DNA from: Roseibium algicola
Lineage (GTDB): Bacteria; Pseudomonadota; Alphaproteobacteria; Rhizobiales; Stappiaceae
Length of the DNA: 64,000 nt
NCBI RefSeq assembly: GCF_001999245.1
Contig: NZ_CP019630.1
Location: 3,030,501 to 3,094,500 of the forward strand
Reading direction: 5' to 3'
Part shown: positions 8,775 to 17,698 of the stretch, piece after piece
How the letters are laid out: each line of letters opens with the position of its first letter
Numbering within the stretch: position 1 is the first letter of the stretch
Notes under the pieces: model-generated
What the model saw: only the letters and a program-made list of their open reading frames with translations
Told to the model about the DNA's origin: nothing
The model's database searches: none
Program-made: the position numbers and the translations under genes

Positions 8775-9786
8775 TGTTTTCCGTCAGATAGAGCATTTCC
8801 GTCGCCGTTTCCGAGCAGGTGGCGATGTGGGTGGCGTAGCCGCCGCGCAGGGCGGCCAGCATCGGTCTGGCACGGTCCGGGCCGGAGCCGACCAGCAGGC
8901 CCATGTCCTTGCCGCGCATCTGGTCCAGCGTCACGGCAATCATCCGGTCCTCGATTTCCCGGTTGAGACCGTTGCCGTCGTGGTCGATCAGGCGGCCGCA
9001 GATCACGCCGATGGCACCACGTTCCGCACATGGGTCAACGTCGGCGGGGTCAAGCAGGCCGGTATGGACGACGTGGCTGTCTGCGGTGCAGGTGCCGCAG
9101 GCGAAGATGGTCTTGTTGCAGTCGGCCACTGCATCAAGCTGCATGCGGATCACCGGTTCCCGCTTCAGTTCTTCCACCAGCGCCCGGTTGGACAAGAGCA
9201 GCGGCACATGAAGGTTGACGCAGTGCGCGCCATAGCGGCGGGCGAGCGTTGCCGAGCAGGTTTCCGCGGCAAAGCCGAGAGCTGCCGGACGCGAACCGAC
9301 CAGCTGAACCACGGTAAGGTCCGGAACCGTCACCCGCGGCGCGGCCTCCGCCACCCGGTAGACCGTTTCGCCCCAGGCAACGCCAAGCCGGTCGCCCGGT
9401 TCCAGCAGGCCTGGCAGCCAGTCGGCAACCACCCGGGTTACTCGGTCAAGGGACTGATCGGCTCCGGCGGGGGATGTCGGAACGACGATGGCGTCCTGCA
9501 GACCGAACCGGTCGACGAGACGGCGCGCCAGGTCGTGATCGCGGAAGATGTCCGTGTCCAGTGTGATGCGGACATAGTCGCGCTTTCGCGCTTCGGACAG
9601 ATAGTTGACGACCGTCGCCCGCGAAATGCCGAGGCGCTCGGCGATCTCGTTCTGGTTCATGCCTTCCTGGTAGTAGCACCAGGTGACCTCGATGATGGCA
9701 TCGTCCTGGCTGCGCGCCCTGGTGGCCGCGGAGGGTGCCGCGGCCTTGGTGCCGGTTGGCCGGGAACTGGTCGGGCCAGGGCTCAT
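8767..9786 (-). CDS. SorC/DeoR-like sugar-binding transcriptional regulator
   Basis: A 339-residue SorC-family regulator. After a 28-residue Ala/Thr/Ser-rich head comes a helix-turn-helix (about 44-66, MNQNEIAERLGISRATVVNY). The rest is the SorC sugar-phosphate-binding domain, with motifs LGVAWGETVYRVA and GVICGRLIDHDGN. Such proteins sense phosphorylated sugars and regulate the adjacent catabolic operon. The ATG overlaps the mtnA stop as ATGA (9783-9786), and its own stop overlaps the aldolase start. The palindrome at 12206-12220 between mtnK and the importer is its best candidate operator. The likely effector is an intermediate of the encoded pathway. Confidence 0.9.
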   Translation of the reverse strand: MSPGPTSSRPTGTKAAAPSAATRARSQDDAIIEVTWCYYQEGMNQNEIAERLGISRATVVNYLSEARKRDYVRITLDTDIFRDHDLARRLVDRFGLQDAIVVPTSPAGADQSLDRVTRVVADWLPGLLEPGDRLGVAWGETVYRVAEAAPRVTVPDLTVVQLVGSRPAALGFAAETCSATLARRYGAHCVNLHVPLLLSNRALVEELKREPVIRMQLDAVADCNKTIFACGTCTADSHVVHTGLLDPADVDPCAERGAIGVICGRLIDHDGNGLNREIEDRMIAVTLDQMRGKDMGLLVGSGPDRARPMLAALRGGYATHIATCSETATEMLYLTENNA

Positions 9787-10892
9787 GCGCTCTTGGCGAT
9801 CCTGCTGAGATCCGGGAAGAGGGCGGCAAGGCCTTCGGCGCTGGCCTCGCAGACACCGCGTTCGGTAATCAGGCCGGTGACGAGGTGGTTCGGCGTGACA
9901 TCGAAGGCAGGATTGCCGCCGGGCGTGCCGACCGGTGTCACCTGCACGACGCCGATCTTGCCGTCGTCCGTCAGGCCCTGGATGTGCGTGACTTCGCGTT
10001 CCTGGCGTTCCTCGATCGGAATTTCGGCAACGCCGTCATCTACCGTCCAGTCGATGGTCGGTGAAGGCAGGGCAACGTAGAACGGCACGTTGTTGGCCTT
10101 GGCGGCGAGTGCCTTCAGATAGGTGCCGATCTTGTTGCAGACGTCGCCGCGGCGTGTGGTGCGGTCGGTTCCGACGATGACCATGTCGACAAGGCCGTGC
10201 TGCATCAGGTGGCCGCCGGCATTGTCGGTGATGTAGGTGTGGGGAATGCCGTGGCTGCCCAGTTCCCAGGAGGTGAGGGCGCCCTGGTTGCGCGGGCGGG
10301 TTTCATCCACCCAGACATGGATCGGAATGCCGGCGTCATGGGCCTGGTACATCGGGCTCGTCGCCGTGCCCCAGTCCACGGTCGCAATCCAGCCGGCGTT
10401 GCAATGGGTCAGGATGCGGACAGGCTCTCCGTCCTTCTTGCCCGCTGCGATCTTGCGGATGATCTCAAGACCATTCTGGCCGATGCTGTGGTTGATGCCG
10501 ACATCCTCGTCGGAAATCTCGTGCGCGAGCTTCAGCGCTGCGGCGGGACGGTCGGCTTCCGGCAGCGGGAGCAGGTGTGCACGGCAGCGGTTGAGCGCCC
10601 AACGCAGGTTGATGGCCGTCGGCCGGGTCTTGTCGAGAAACTCCCAGGCCGTGTCCAGATGCGCATTGGACGGGTCGATCTTTGCGGCCAGTGCCATGCC
10701 GTAGGCAGCGGTTGCGCCAATGAGCGGCGCGCCGCGCACGCGCATCTCAACGATCGCGTCGGCGAAGTCCTGAAGTGTGTCGACCTGCTGGATGCGGAAT
10801 TCGTGCGGCAGCCAGCGCTGATCGATGATCTGCAGGGCAGCCTTGTCGTCATCCCACCAGAGCGAGCGGTAATGAGTGCCGTTGACCTTCAT
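9783..10892 (-). CDS. mtnA: S-methyl-5-thioribose-1-phosphate isomerase (or 5-deoxyribose-1-phosphate isomerase)
   Basis: Isomerises an aldose 1-phosphate to the ketose 1-phosphate. The 369-residue protein belongs to the eIF2B-related MtnA family. RVRGAPLIGATAAYG is the substrate loop, Cys164 lies in LTHCNAG, Asp243 in GTDRT is the second catalytic residue, and NKIGTY follows. The frame stays open far upstream to 11273, but the family N-terminus (MKVNGTHYRSLWW) begins at the ATG at 10892, which is preceded by AAAGGA and overlaps the mtnK stop as ATGA. It sits between mtnK and the regulator. The substrate could be the methylthio or the deoxy sugar phosphate, because both occur in this family. 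Confidence 0.94.
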   Translation of the reverse strand: MKVNGTHYRSLWWDDDKAALQIIDQRWLPHEFRIQQVDTLQDFADAIVEMRVRGAPLIGATAAYGMALAAKIDPSNAHLDTAWEFLDKTRPTAINLRWALNRCRAHLLPLPEADRPAAALKLAHEISDEDVGINHSIGQNGLEIIRKIAAGKKDGEPVRILTHCNAGWIATVDWGTATSPMYQAHDAGIPIHVWVDETRPRNQGALTSWELGSHGIPHTYITDNAGGHLMQHGLVDMVIVGTDRTTRRGDVCNKIGTYLKALAAKANNVPFYVALPSPTIDWTVDDGVAEIPIEERQEREVTHIQGLTDDGKIGVVQVTPVGTPGGNPAFDVTPNHLVTGLITERGVCEASAEGLAALFPDLSRIAKSA

Positions 10893-12151
10893 GGGATGTC
10901 CTTTTTGTTGAATTGGCGCGCAAGCTTCACGAGCGCATCGGTCGAGCCGTAACTTTCTGGCGACAGGATGAGGTCGGCCCCCATCAGCAGGTTGCGCGTT
11001 TCCAGACGGCGCTTCAGCTGCTTGTCCTCGATTTCCTCGAAGTCGGCATTGTGGGCGAGCGACAGGGTGCGGCGGTGCATCTCGATACCGCAATAGCCCA
11101 TGGCCTCGTTGCGGATTTCCTGCAGGAGGCCCGCACATGCGAAGTCCGATGCCTGCCCCTGATCCTCGAACAGGGAAGCCGGATAAAGCATGCCGGTGCG
11201 CTCGGTGTTCCAGAGGCGGGTGAACTCGGCCTCGAACGATGAGAAGGTTTCGGCGATGACCGACAGAACCCATTCCTGGAAATCGTCGAGTGTTTCCGCG
11301 CTACGATGGGCCGGCTGGCTGAAATAGGCCATCAGGAAGTTGGCCGTCAGCATGCCGATGTCGAAGCCGAGCGGGCCGTATTGCACGAATTCGGGATCGA
11401 TGACGCGGCTGTCGCTGTCCGTGGACATGATCGAGCCACTGTGCAGGTCGCCGTGCACCATTGTTTCGGTGTTGGAGGCAAATTTCATCAGGAACCGCTG
11501 CACCTTTGCCTTCAGTTCGGCATTGGCGCGCAGGTCTGCCACAACGGGGTCGAGACCTTCCGTGTGGTGGTTCATTTCAGCAGCAAAATAAGGATCGGTG
11601 AAAACCAGCGCTTCGGTGATTGCAGGGATTTCCACGTTGCCGGCGAACAGGCTGACATCGGCCTTCTTGTCCACGCTCTTCATGGACAGTTCCGAGCCGC
11701 GAAACGCGGTGCGGGCGCAGAAGGTGCCAAGGAAAGTACCGAGCCCTGCAACCTTTTCACCATCGATCAGCTTGCGCCGCAGGATCTTGTGCGGCGAGAG
11801 GAATTCCATGACGATCAGCGCCTGGTCCTCATCGAAGTGGTAGACCTCCGGCACTGCGCCCGGATCACGGGCGGCCTGTCGCACAAGCGCATGGTTCTCG
11901 TAAAGCGCGCGATAAAGCGGTAGCGGCCAGCTGTCGCCCACCAGGCGCACATAGGGCAGTGCCTGCTTGACGATGATCGTGCCTTTGGGGCCCTCGACAA
12001 TGAAGACGAGGTTCAGGTTGCCGTCGCCAACTTCGCGAACGGTCCAGTCAGACGGGTCTGCTCCGATCCTGTCCGCAACGGCGGAAATGCCGGAAAGTCT
12101 TTCGCCGAGCGTTTCCGGCGTGAGGGGCCGATAGAGGTCTGGCGTGTCCAT
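10889..12151 (-). CDS. mtnK: S-methyl-5-thioribose kinase (or 5-deoxyribose kinase)
   Basis: ATP-dependent kinase phosphorylating the anomeric hydroxyl of 5-methylthioribose or a similar 5-modified ribose. The 420-residue protein has the aminoglycoside-phosphotransferase-like fold. The glycine-containing nucleotide loop is near 42-50 (GDGNLNLVF), and KQALPYVR is a kinase-lobe segment. Catalytic Asp235 lies in HGDLHSGSIM, and the metal-binding DPEF motif is at 252-255, followed by GPLGFDIG; these are MtnK signatures. It is the first gene of the minus-strand operon. GGGAGGAAC lies about 12 bp before the ATG. The pathway starts with a free sugar, which fits the importer encoded on the other side of the promoter region. 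Confidence 0.93.
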   Translation of the reverse strand: MDTPDLYRPLTPETLGERLSGISAVADRIGADPSDWTVREVGDGNLNLVFIVEGPKGTIIVKQALPYVRLVGDSWPLPLYRALYENHALVRQAARDPGAVPEVYHFDEDQALIVMEFLSPHKILRRKLIDGEKVAGLGTFLGTFCARTAFRGSELSMKSVDKKADVSLFAGNVEIPAITEALVFTDPYFAAEMNHHTEGLDPVVADLRANAELKAKVQRFLMKFASNTETMVHGDLHSGSIMSTDSDSRVIDPEFVQYGPLGFDIGMLTANFLMAYFSQPAHRSAETLDDFQEWVLSVIAETFSSFEAEFTRLWNTERTGMLYPASLFEDQGQASDFACAGLLQEIRNEAMGYCGIEMHRRTLSLAHNADFEEIEDKQLKRRLETRNLLMGADLILSPESYGSTDALVKLARQFNKKDIP

Positions 12152-12205
12152 CTTGGGTCTTGTTCCTCCCTATTTTGCCCCGATAATGGTCAAGATTATT
12201 CAAAA

Positions 12206-12220
12206 GTCAACACAGTTGAC
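12206..12220. promoter_or_regulatory. palindromic operator overlapping divergent -35 elements
   Basis: GTCAAC-ACA-GTTGAC is a perfect inverted repeat midway between mtnK and the importer. Its arms contain outward-facing TTGAC(A/T) sequences that could be the -35 boxes for both directions. On the minus side, TTGACT is followed 16 nt later by CATTAT. No convincing -10 was found on the plus side. A regulator bound here could block both promoters; the SorC-type protein in the operon is the obvious candidate. Confidence 0.5.
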
Positions 12221-12289
12221 AAATGCCTATTTAGCGTGTTGTAACGATGAGAAGCGGGGGAGGAACTCGCAAAAATATCGGGAGGAAAG

Positions 12290-13828
12290 GTGCCAGACGT
12301 CACCTGTAAATTGAGCGGCTTGGAAAAGTCCTTCGGGCGCAACCACGTGCTTCGGGGGATCGATCTGGAGCTGCGCGCCGGCGAAGTCACGGCGCTGATG
12401 GGAGCCAACGGTGCCGGCAAGTCGACGCTGGTGAAGGTCCTGTGCGGCTATCATTTTGCCGATGCCGGCGAGATCGAGCTGGCCGGTGCGCCCTTCAAGC
12501 CGCTTGATGCGGCCGATGCTATCTCAAAGGGTGTCGTGACCGTTCACCAGTCCATTGATGACGGTGTCATTCCGGATCTCGATGTTGCCACCAACCTGAC
12601 GCTGGACCTCCTGACCGAACCGGGCGCCGATTTCTTCGTCAACGACAGGAAACTTCGGCGGCAGGCCCGCAAGGTTGCCGAAAGCATGGGGCTGACGATG
12701 GACGTGCGCACCCGTGTTGCGGATCTGGAGGTTGCCGACCGCCAGATGATCGCGATCGCACGTGCCATGGCCCGCGCGCCGAAATTGCTCATTCTGGACG
12801 AGCCGACCTCATCACTGTCCGCTTCCGAAGCCGACCGCCTGTTCGCGCTGATTGACCGGCTGCGTGCGGAAGGTGTCGCCATTCTCTATATTTCCCACCG
12901 CATGTCGGACATCCGCCGCGTGGCCGACCGGATCGTTTCCATGCGCGACGGGGCGATTTCCGGCCTGTTCGAGGCAGAGCCGCTGGACTATGTCGGCGCG
13001 GTCAACGCCATGCTTGGCCACCAGATGACCGAGGTCGATATCGATCCGGTTGCCGGCGGCGATCCGATCCTGGAAGTCGATGGTGTGCGCCTACACGAAA
13101 ATGGCCCGCAGATCGATCTGACTGCTCGCGAAGGCGAAGTGGTAGCCCTGACGGGTCTGCTCGGCAGCGGCACCACGGAACTGGCGGAAGTGCTGTTTGG
13201 CCTTGCGAAACCGGCTGGCGGCACCTTGCGCCTGGACGGCAAGGCCTACACTCCGAAGAGTGCGGAAGACGCCGTCGCCAAGGGTGTGTTCATGTCGCCC
13301 AAGGACCGCAGCGTGAACGCCGTGGTGCCGGACTTCGACATCGCCAACAACATGACACTGCCTTTCCTGGGGGCATTCAGCCGGTTCTCTTTCCTGAGCG
13401 AACGCGGACAGCGCCGGGCTGCTGACGACATGATCGGCAAGATCGGGATCGTCTGTCAGGGCAACGGCGACGGCATCAACACCCTGTCGGGTGGCAACCA
13501 GCAGAAGGTCATGATCGGCCGCTGGCTGTTGCAGGCAAGCCGCGTGCTGTTGCTGGACGAACCTTTCCAGGGTGTCGACATCGGCGCCCGGCGGGACATC
13601 GGTCACTACATCCGGCAGACCGCAAAAGGGCGCACGACGCTCGTCTTCGTCGCGGAAATCGACGAGGCCCTGGAAATCGCCGACCGCATCGTCGTCATGC
13701 ACGAGGCCGCCATCGTCGGCGAATACATCAACAAGAACGTCGACCTGAACCGTCTGGTCGCGGATGTCTCGGGGCCCGCAGGCGGGCAGGGGCAGAGCGA
13801 GCCAGCAACGCAGGCAATGGCAGGATGA
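12290..13828 (+). CDS. ribose-type ABC importer, double ATPase subunit
   Basis: A 512-residue fusion of two ATP-binding domains, as in RbsA/MglA of carbohydrate uptake (CUT2) importers. The N-terminal domain has Walker A GANGAGKST, a degenerate signature LEVADRQ and Walker B LLILDEPTSSLS. The C-terminal domain has the expected degenerate Walker A (GLLGSGTTEL), an intact LSGGNQQK signature and LLLDEPFQGVDIG. The start is GTG with GGAGG four bases before it. It is transcribed away from mtnK, and its stop overlaps the permease ATG. The neighbourhood suggests a 5-modified ribose or related pentose as cargo; the sequence alone shows only the sugar/nucleoside class. Confidence 0.94.
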   Translation: MPDVTCKLSGLEKSFGRNHVLRGIDLELRAGEVTALMGANGAGKSTLVKVLCGYHFADAGEIELAGAPFKPLDAADAISKGVVTVHQSIDDGVIPDLDVATNLTLDLLTEPGADFFVNDRKLRRQARKVAESMGLTMDVRTRVADLEVADRQMIAIARAMARAPKLLILDEPTSSLSASEADRLFALIDRLRAEGVAILYISHRMSDIRRVADRIVSMRDGAISGLFEAEPLDYVGAVNAMLGHQMTEVDIDPVAGGDPILEVDGVRLHENGPQIDLTAREGEVVALTGLLGSGTTELAEVLFGLAKPAGGTLRLDGKAYTPKSAEDAVAKGVFMSPKDRSVNAVVPDFDIANNMTLPFLGAFSRFSFLSERGQRRAADDMIGKIGIVCQGNGDGINTLSGGNQQKVMIGRWLLQASRVLLLDEPFQGVDIGARRDIGHYIRQTAKGRTTLVFVAEIDEALEIADRIVVMHEAAIVGEYINKNVDLNRLVADVSGPAGGQGQSEPATQAMAG

Positions 13829-14853
13829 ATACCGGAACAATGAACAAGAACCCGCTCGAACTTGCCATCCGCTACGGCTTCCTCGTCCTACTCGGCGGAC
13901 TGGCCCTTTTCTTCAGCCTCTATGCCAGCGGCTTTGCCAGCCCGCGTTCGGCAGTCTTCATCCTGCAGTCGGTGGCCATTACCGGCATTCTCGCACTCGG
14001 TGTCACCTGTACGCTGGTGGTGGGCGGGTTCGACCTGTCCATCGGCTCTGTCGCAACCTCGGCGCTGATGCTGTCCGCCTATTCCATGGTGGTGCTGGAG
14101 CAATCCGCCTTTGTCGCGGTTGCACTCTGCCTGGTGATGGGTGCGGTCGTCGGGCTGATCAACGGGTTCCTGATCGTGAAGATGCGGGTGCCGGACCTTT
14201 TGGCGACGCTCGGCATGATGTTCCTTCTCATCGGTTTGCAGCGCATTCCGACCCAGGGCAATTCGATTGCGACCGGGATGAGCCTGGGCGAGGGCGTCGT
14301 TGCGGAGGGAACGTTCTCCGCGGCCTTCCTTTGGCTCGGCCGGCATCGGTTCGACCTGTTCCTGGACCGGTTGCTGCCGGTGCCGGTGGTGGTGTTCCTT
14401 TTGATCGCGCTGCTGATCTGGCTGTTCCTGGGGTACACCCGCCATGGCCGCCTGATGTATGCCATCGGCTCCAACGAACGGGCTGCCGAACTGGTCGGCA
14501 CAAACGTGCAGCGCTACAAGATCGTGGCCTACATGATTTCCGGCATGCTGGCATCGGTTGGCGGCATTCTGCTGGCTGCCCGCCTTGGCCGCGGTGACAT
14601 CGCCTCCGGCAACAACCTTCTGCTCGACAGCGTGGCCGCAGCCCTCATCGGCTTCGCGGTACTGGGCGCTGCCCGCCCGAACGCCTTCGGCACGGCGGCA
14701 GGGGCACTGTTCGTCGGTATTCTTCTTCAGGGGCTGACGATGATGAACGCTCCTTACTACATGCAAGATTTCGTCAAGGGCGCCGTGTTGGTCGCCGCCC
14801 TTGTCTTCACATTCTACCTGTCCTCGCGACGTGGGGGCCGGAGAACAGCGTGA
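13825..14853 (+). CDS. ribose-type ABC importer, permease subunit
   Basis: A 342-residue inner-membrane permease of the RbsC/BPD_transp_2 family with about eight to ten hydrophobic segments. The family motif GGFDLSIGS lies near residues 67-75, and the cytoplasmic coupling region contains GSNERAAELVGTNVQRYK (about 211-230). The ATG overlaps the ATPase stop (ATGA), so the subunits are translationally coupled. Only one permease gene is present, as expected for a homodimeric channel of this class. Confidence 0.94.
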   Translation: MNTGTMNKNPLELAIRYGFLVLLGGLALFFSLYASGFASPRSAVFILQSVAITGILALGVTCTLVVGGFDLSIGSVATSALMLSAYSMVVLEQSAFVAVALCLVMGAVVGLINGFLIVKMRVPDLLATLGMMFLLIGLQRIPTQGNSIATGMSLGEGVVAEGTFSAAFLWLGRHRFDLFLDRLLPVPVVVFLLIALLIWLFLGYTRHGRLMYAIGSNERAAELVGTNVQRYKIVAYMISGMLASVGGILLAARLGRGDIASGNNLLLDSVAAALIGFAVLGAARPNAFGTAAGALFVGILLQGLTMMNAPYYMQDFVKGAVLVAALVFTFYLSSRRGGRRTA

Positions 14854-14891
14854 CGCCCTGAATGGCGCCGTTTCCATTGGGAGGAAAACAA

Positions 14892-15932
14892 ATGCTGAGA
14901 CGTGAATTCATGAAGCTGGCGGTTGCCGCCGGGATCGGGCTTTCCGGCGGAGCGGCTTTTGCAGCCGACATGCCGGCGCCGTTCGACAAGCCGGAAGAGG
15001 TCAAGATCGCGCTGGTGCGTTATCTGTCCACCGGTGACTTCTTCCAGTCCTATCTTTCGGGTGTTGAAAAGCAGTCAGCTGCCCTTGGCGTTGATCTGCG
15101 TGTTCTCGACAGCCGTCAGGATGCCGCCCTTCAGGCCGACATGGTCGACCAGGCCATTGCGCTTGGTGTCGACGGCATCATCATCCAGCACGGCCTGACC
15201 GAATCCATGAAGGCCGCTGCACAGCGCGCTGTCGATGCGGGCATCAAGGTTGTCGCCTTCGACGTCAACGTTGAAAACGATGCGATCCCGCAGATCGAAC
15301 AGTCCGACTACCTGCTCGGCAAGCTGGCCCTGGAACAGGCGATCAAGGACAATGGCGACAGCTTTACCGCCGGCTATGTCTATGTGCCGGGCATCGCGCC
15401 GCTTGACCGCCGCGACGTCGCCTGGAAGGAAGTCAAGGAAGCCAATCCGGGGATCACGGAAGCGGCCATGTTCGGCACGCTTGATAACCCGATTGCCAAC
15501 TCCGTTGCCAACCAGGCCCGTTCGGTGCTGCAGGCCAACCCGAACATCAGCGTCGTCTTTGCCCCTTACGATGAATTTGCCAAAGGCGTGAAGATCGCGG
15601 TCGATGAAGCCGGTCTCAGCCAGGACATCGCCATTTATTCCGCAGACGTTTCCACGGCCGATATCTCTGCCATGCGCGAGCCGGATTCCGCTTGGGCGGC
15701 AACGGTCGCGACCAACCCGGCGGTTGTCGGTGAAGTCAGCGTGCGCACGCTGGCGCTGATGCTGGCAGGTGAAGACCCGGGCAAGCAGGTTGTCGTGCCG
15801 CCGACCCTGATTACCCAGGACTTCCTCAATGAGCAGGACGTCAAGAACATGGAAGAGCTGGGCCAGAAGATGCCGCAGTTCCAGCATGCCGATGTTTCTG
15901 TTGCCGAATGGATCCCGCTTCCGGCGCGCTAA
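14892..15932 (+). CDS. ribose-type ABC importer, periplasmic sugar-binding protein
   Basis: A 346-residue Peripla_BP_4/RbsB-type binding protein. The N-terminus MLRREFMKLAVAAGIGLSGG followed by AAFA is a signal peptide with a likely cut after AFA. The mature part has the repeated Rossmann-like halves of the family, with KIALVRYLSTGDFFQSYLSG, GVDGIIIQHG and VVAFDVN segments. The ATG at 14892 has GGGAGG upstream; an upstream in-frame ATG at 14862 lacks the signal-peptide pattern. It ends the operon, and a strong terminator follows 28 bp later. The ligand is unknown but is predicted to be the sugar used by the divergent mtnK operon. Confidence 0.93.
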   Translation: MLRREFMKLAVAAGIGLSGGAAFAADMPAPFDKPEEVKIALVRYLSTGDFFQSYLSGVEKQSAALGVDLRVLDSRQDAALQADMVDQAIALGVDGIIIQHGLTESMKAAAQRAVDAGIKVVAFDVNVENDAIPQIEQSDYLLGKLALEQAIKDNGDSFTAGYVYVPGIAPLDRRDVAWKEVKEANPGITEAAMFGTLDNPIANSVANQARSVLQANPNISVVFAPYDEFAKGVKIAVDEAGLSQDIAIYSADVSTADISAMREPDSAWAATVATNPAVVGEVSVRTLALMLAGEDPGKQVVVPPTLITQDFLNEQDVKNMEELGQKMPQFQHADVSVAEWIPLPAR

Positions 15933-15960
15933 GGCCAGGTTCAATAACCCGTCAAAAGAA

Positions 15961-15990
15961 AACCCGGTGCCTTGGCACCGGGTTTTTTTT
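15961..15990 (+). terminator. rho-independent terminator of the importer operon
   Basis: AACCCGGTGCC and GGCACCGGGTT form a long stem with a very short loop, followed by eight T residues. It ends the ABC operon ahead of the convergent chemoreceptor gene. Confidence 0.92.
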
Positions 15991-16034
15991 GTCTGGCAGG
16001 GACTGGGCGTGATGTCAGATCGCGCGTCCCGTGT

Positions 16035-17513
16035 TCACATCAGGGATTGCGAGGCCTGCTTAACGTTCTTGGTCGCGGCGTCTATCTGGGCAGTTGCCGA
16101 GGAGATCGACTGCATGTTGGAGGTGATCCGTTCCACGCCCTGGGCGGCCGAATGCATGTTGGAGGATATGTCATTCGTAACCGCCGACTGCTCCTCGACC
16201 GAGGATGCGATGCTGGCGGCGATGTCTCCGACATTCTTGATGACAGCAAGGATCGATTCGATTGCGGCGACTGCCTGACCGGTCGTCTCCTGCATGGAGC
16301 CGATCTGGTTGGAGATCTCTTCGGTTGCCTTGCTTGTCTGCGCGGCGAGGCTCTTCACTTCGGAGGCAACAACGGCAAAGCCCTTGCCGGCTTCCCCAGC
16401 TCTTGCGGCCTCGATGGTCGCGTTCAGGGCCAGGAGATTGGTCTGGTCGGCGATGCCGTCGATCAGTTCGATTACCGAACCGATCGTCTTTGCATCCTCA
16501 GAAAGCCCGCTCATGATGTCACTGGATCGCTCGGCCTCGGTCGCAGCGCTTTGCGAAACTTCAAGCGCGGTCTGGACCTGGCGGCTGATTTCCTGAATCG
16601 AAGCAACAAGTTCTTCTGCCGCAGCGGCAACTGTCTGCACGCTGGAATAGGTCTGTTCGGACGCTGATGCGGACGTTGTTGCCTGTTCCGTCGTGTTGGA
16701 AATGGCCGTTGCGATTTCGGAAAGATCCTGGTCGATGCCGTGTTGAACGGTGGCGCGGCGACGTCTTTCGACAACCTGTGGCGTGCGGTCAGTCGCGAAC
16801 TTCACGACCTTGAAGGGACGGCCGGCGGAATCGAATATCGGATTGTAGGTTGCCTGGATCCAGACTTCGCGCCCACCCTTGCCGATGCGCTTGAACTCAC
16901 CCGCCTGAAATTTGCCTTCGGCGAGATTCTTCCAGAACTGCCGGTACTCCGTGCTCGCCGCATGGTCCTTTTCGACGAACATGCCGTGTTTACGGCCCTT
17001 GATTTCATCGAGGGAGTAACCCATCGCGGACAGGAAATTTTCGTTTGCGTCGAGGATCGTGCCGTCGAGGTCGAAATGGATCACGGCCTGCGACCGATTC
17101 ATCGCTTCAACCTGACCTTCAAAATCGGCGCTCTTTTGCTTGCGCTCGGTGATGTCCGAGGCGATCTTGACTACCTTGACCACCTTGCCGGCGGTGTTGA
17201 GGATCGGGTTGTACGAAGCCTGGATCCAGACTTCCCGGCCACCCTTGCCGTAGCGCAGATATTCGGCGGTCTGAAATTCGCCTTGCGCCAGCTTTTTCCA
17301 GAAGGCCTTGTATTCTGCCGATGCCGCGTAGGCGGGGTCGACAAACATGCTGTGAGGTTTTCCCTGAACTTCATTGAGGGCGTAGCCCATCGCTTTCAGG
17401 AAATTGGGATTGGCAGTCAGGATCGTGCCTTCGGGTGTAAACTCGATGATGGCCTGCGAGCGGTTTAGCGCATCAAAGGCGGCTTTCCACATGTTCGACC
17501 CTGAAAACAGCAC
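16035..17513 (-). CDS. soluble double-PAS methyl-accepting chemotaxis protein
   Basis: A 492-residue chemoreceptor without any transmembrane segment. Two PAS domains (about 10-125 and 132-250) are followed by a methyl-accepting signalling domain with the conserved hairpin-tip region [20 protein letters not shown] and [11 protein letters not shown]. The two PAS units are recent duplicates: [15 protein letters not shown] and [15 protein letters not shown] occur at equivalent places. The layout resembles Pseudomonas BdlA, a receptor linked to c-di-GMP and biofilm dispersal, and suggests sensing of redox or a cytoplasmic ligand. GTG at 17513 with GGGAG about nine bases upstream is the chosen start; an ATG seven codons later is possible. 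An HD-GYP gene lies 185 bp upstream on the same strand. Confidence 0.94.
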   Translation of the reverse strand: MLFSGSNMWKAAFDALNRSQAIIEFTPEGTILTANPNFLKAMGYALNEVQGKPHSMFVDPAYAASAEYKAFWKKLAQGEFQTAEYLRYGKGGREVWIQASYNPILNTAGKVVKVVKIASDITERKQKSADFEGQVEAMNRSQAVIHFDLDGTILDANENFLSAMGYSLDEIKGRKHGMFVEKDHAASTEYRQFWKNLAEGKFQAGEFKRIGKGGREVWIQATYNPIFDSAGRPFKVVKFATDRTPQVVERRRRATVQHGIDQDLSEIATAISNTTEQATTSASASEQTYSSVQTVAAAAEELVASIQEISRQVQTALEVSQSAATEAERSSDIMSGLSEDAKTIGSVIELIDGIADQTNLLALNATIEAARAGEAGKGFAVVASEVKSLAAQTSKATEEISNQIGSMQETTGQAVAAIESILAVIKNVGDIAASIASSVEEQSAVTNDISSNMHSAAQGVERITSNMQSISSATAQIDAATKNVKQASQSLM

Positions 17514-17698
17514 CTTGTTTACTCCCGGTTTTTGCCTCTGTAGGGGGAGATATTGTCGTAGGGGAAACTAAAGAAAGAGTTTCAATGACCCTTTCTAGTA
17601 GGACGATATAGCTATTTTTGACAACACAAATAGGTGATCGCGCAATCCTGGGGCGGTGTTGAATTTAGCGCTACAGTCTTGGGGTGTTTTCCCAGGTC

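Noticed and set aside
9783..11273. 496-codon version of mtnA
   Set aside because: The extra 127 N-terminal codons are antisense-like, Arg/Pro-rich and overlap mtnK; family sequence begins at 10892.
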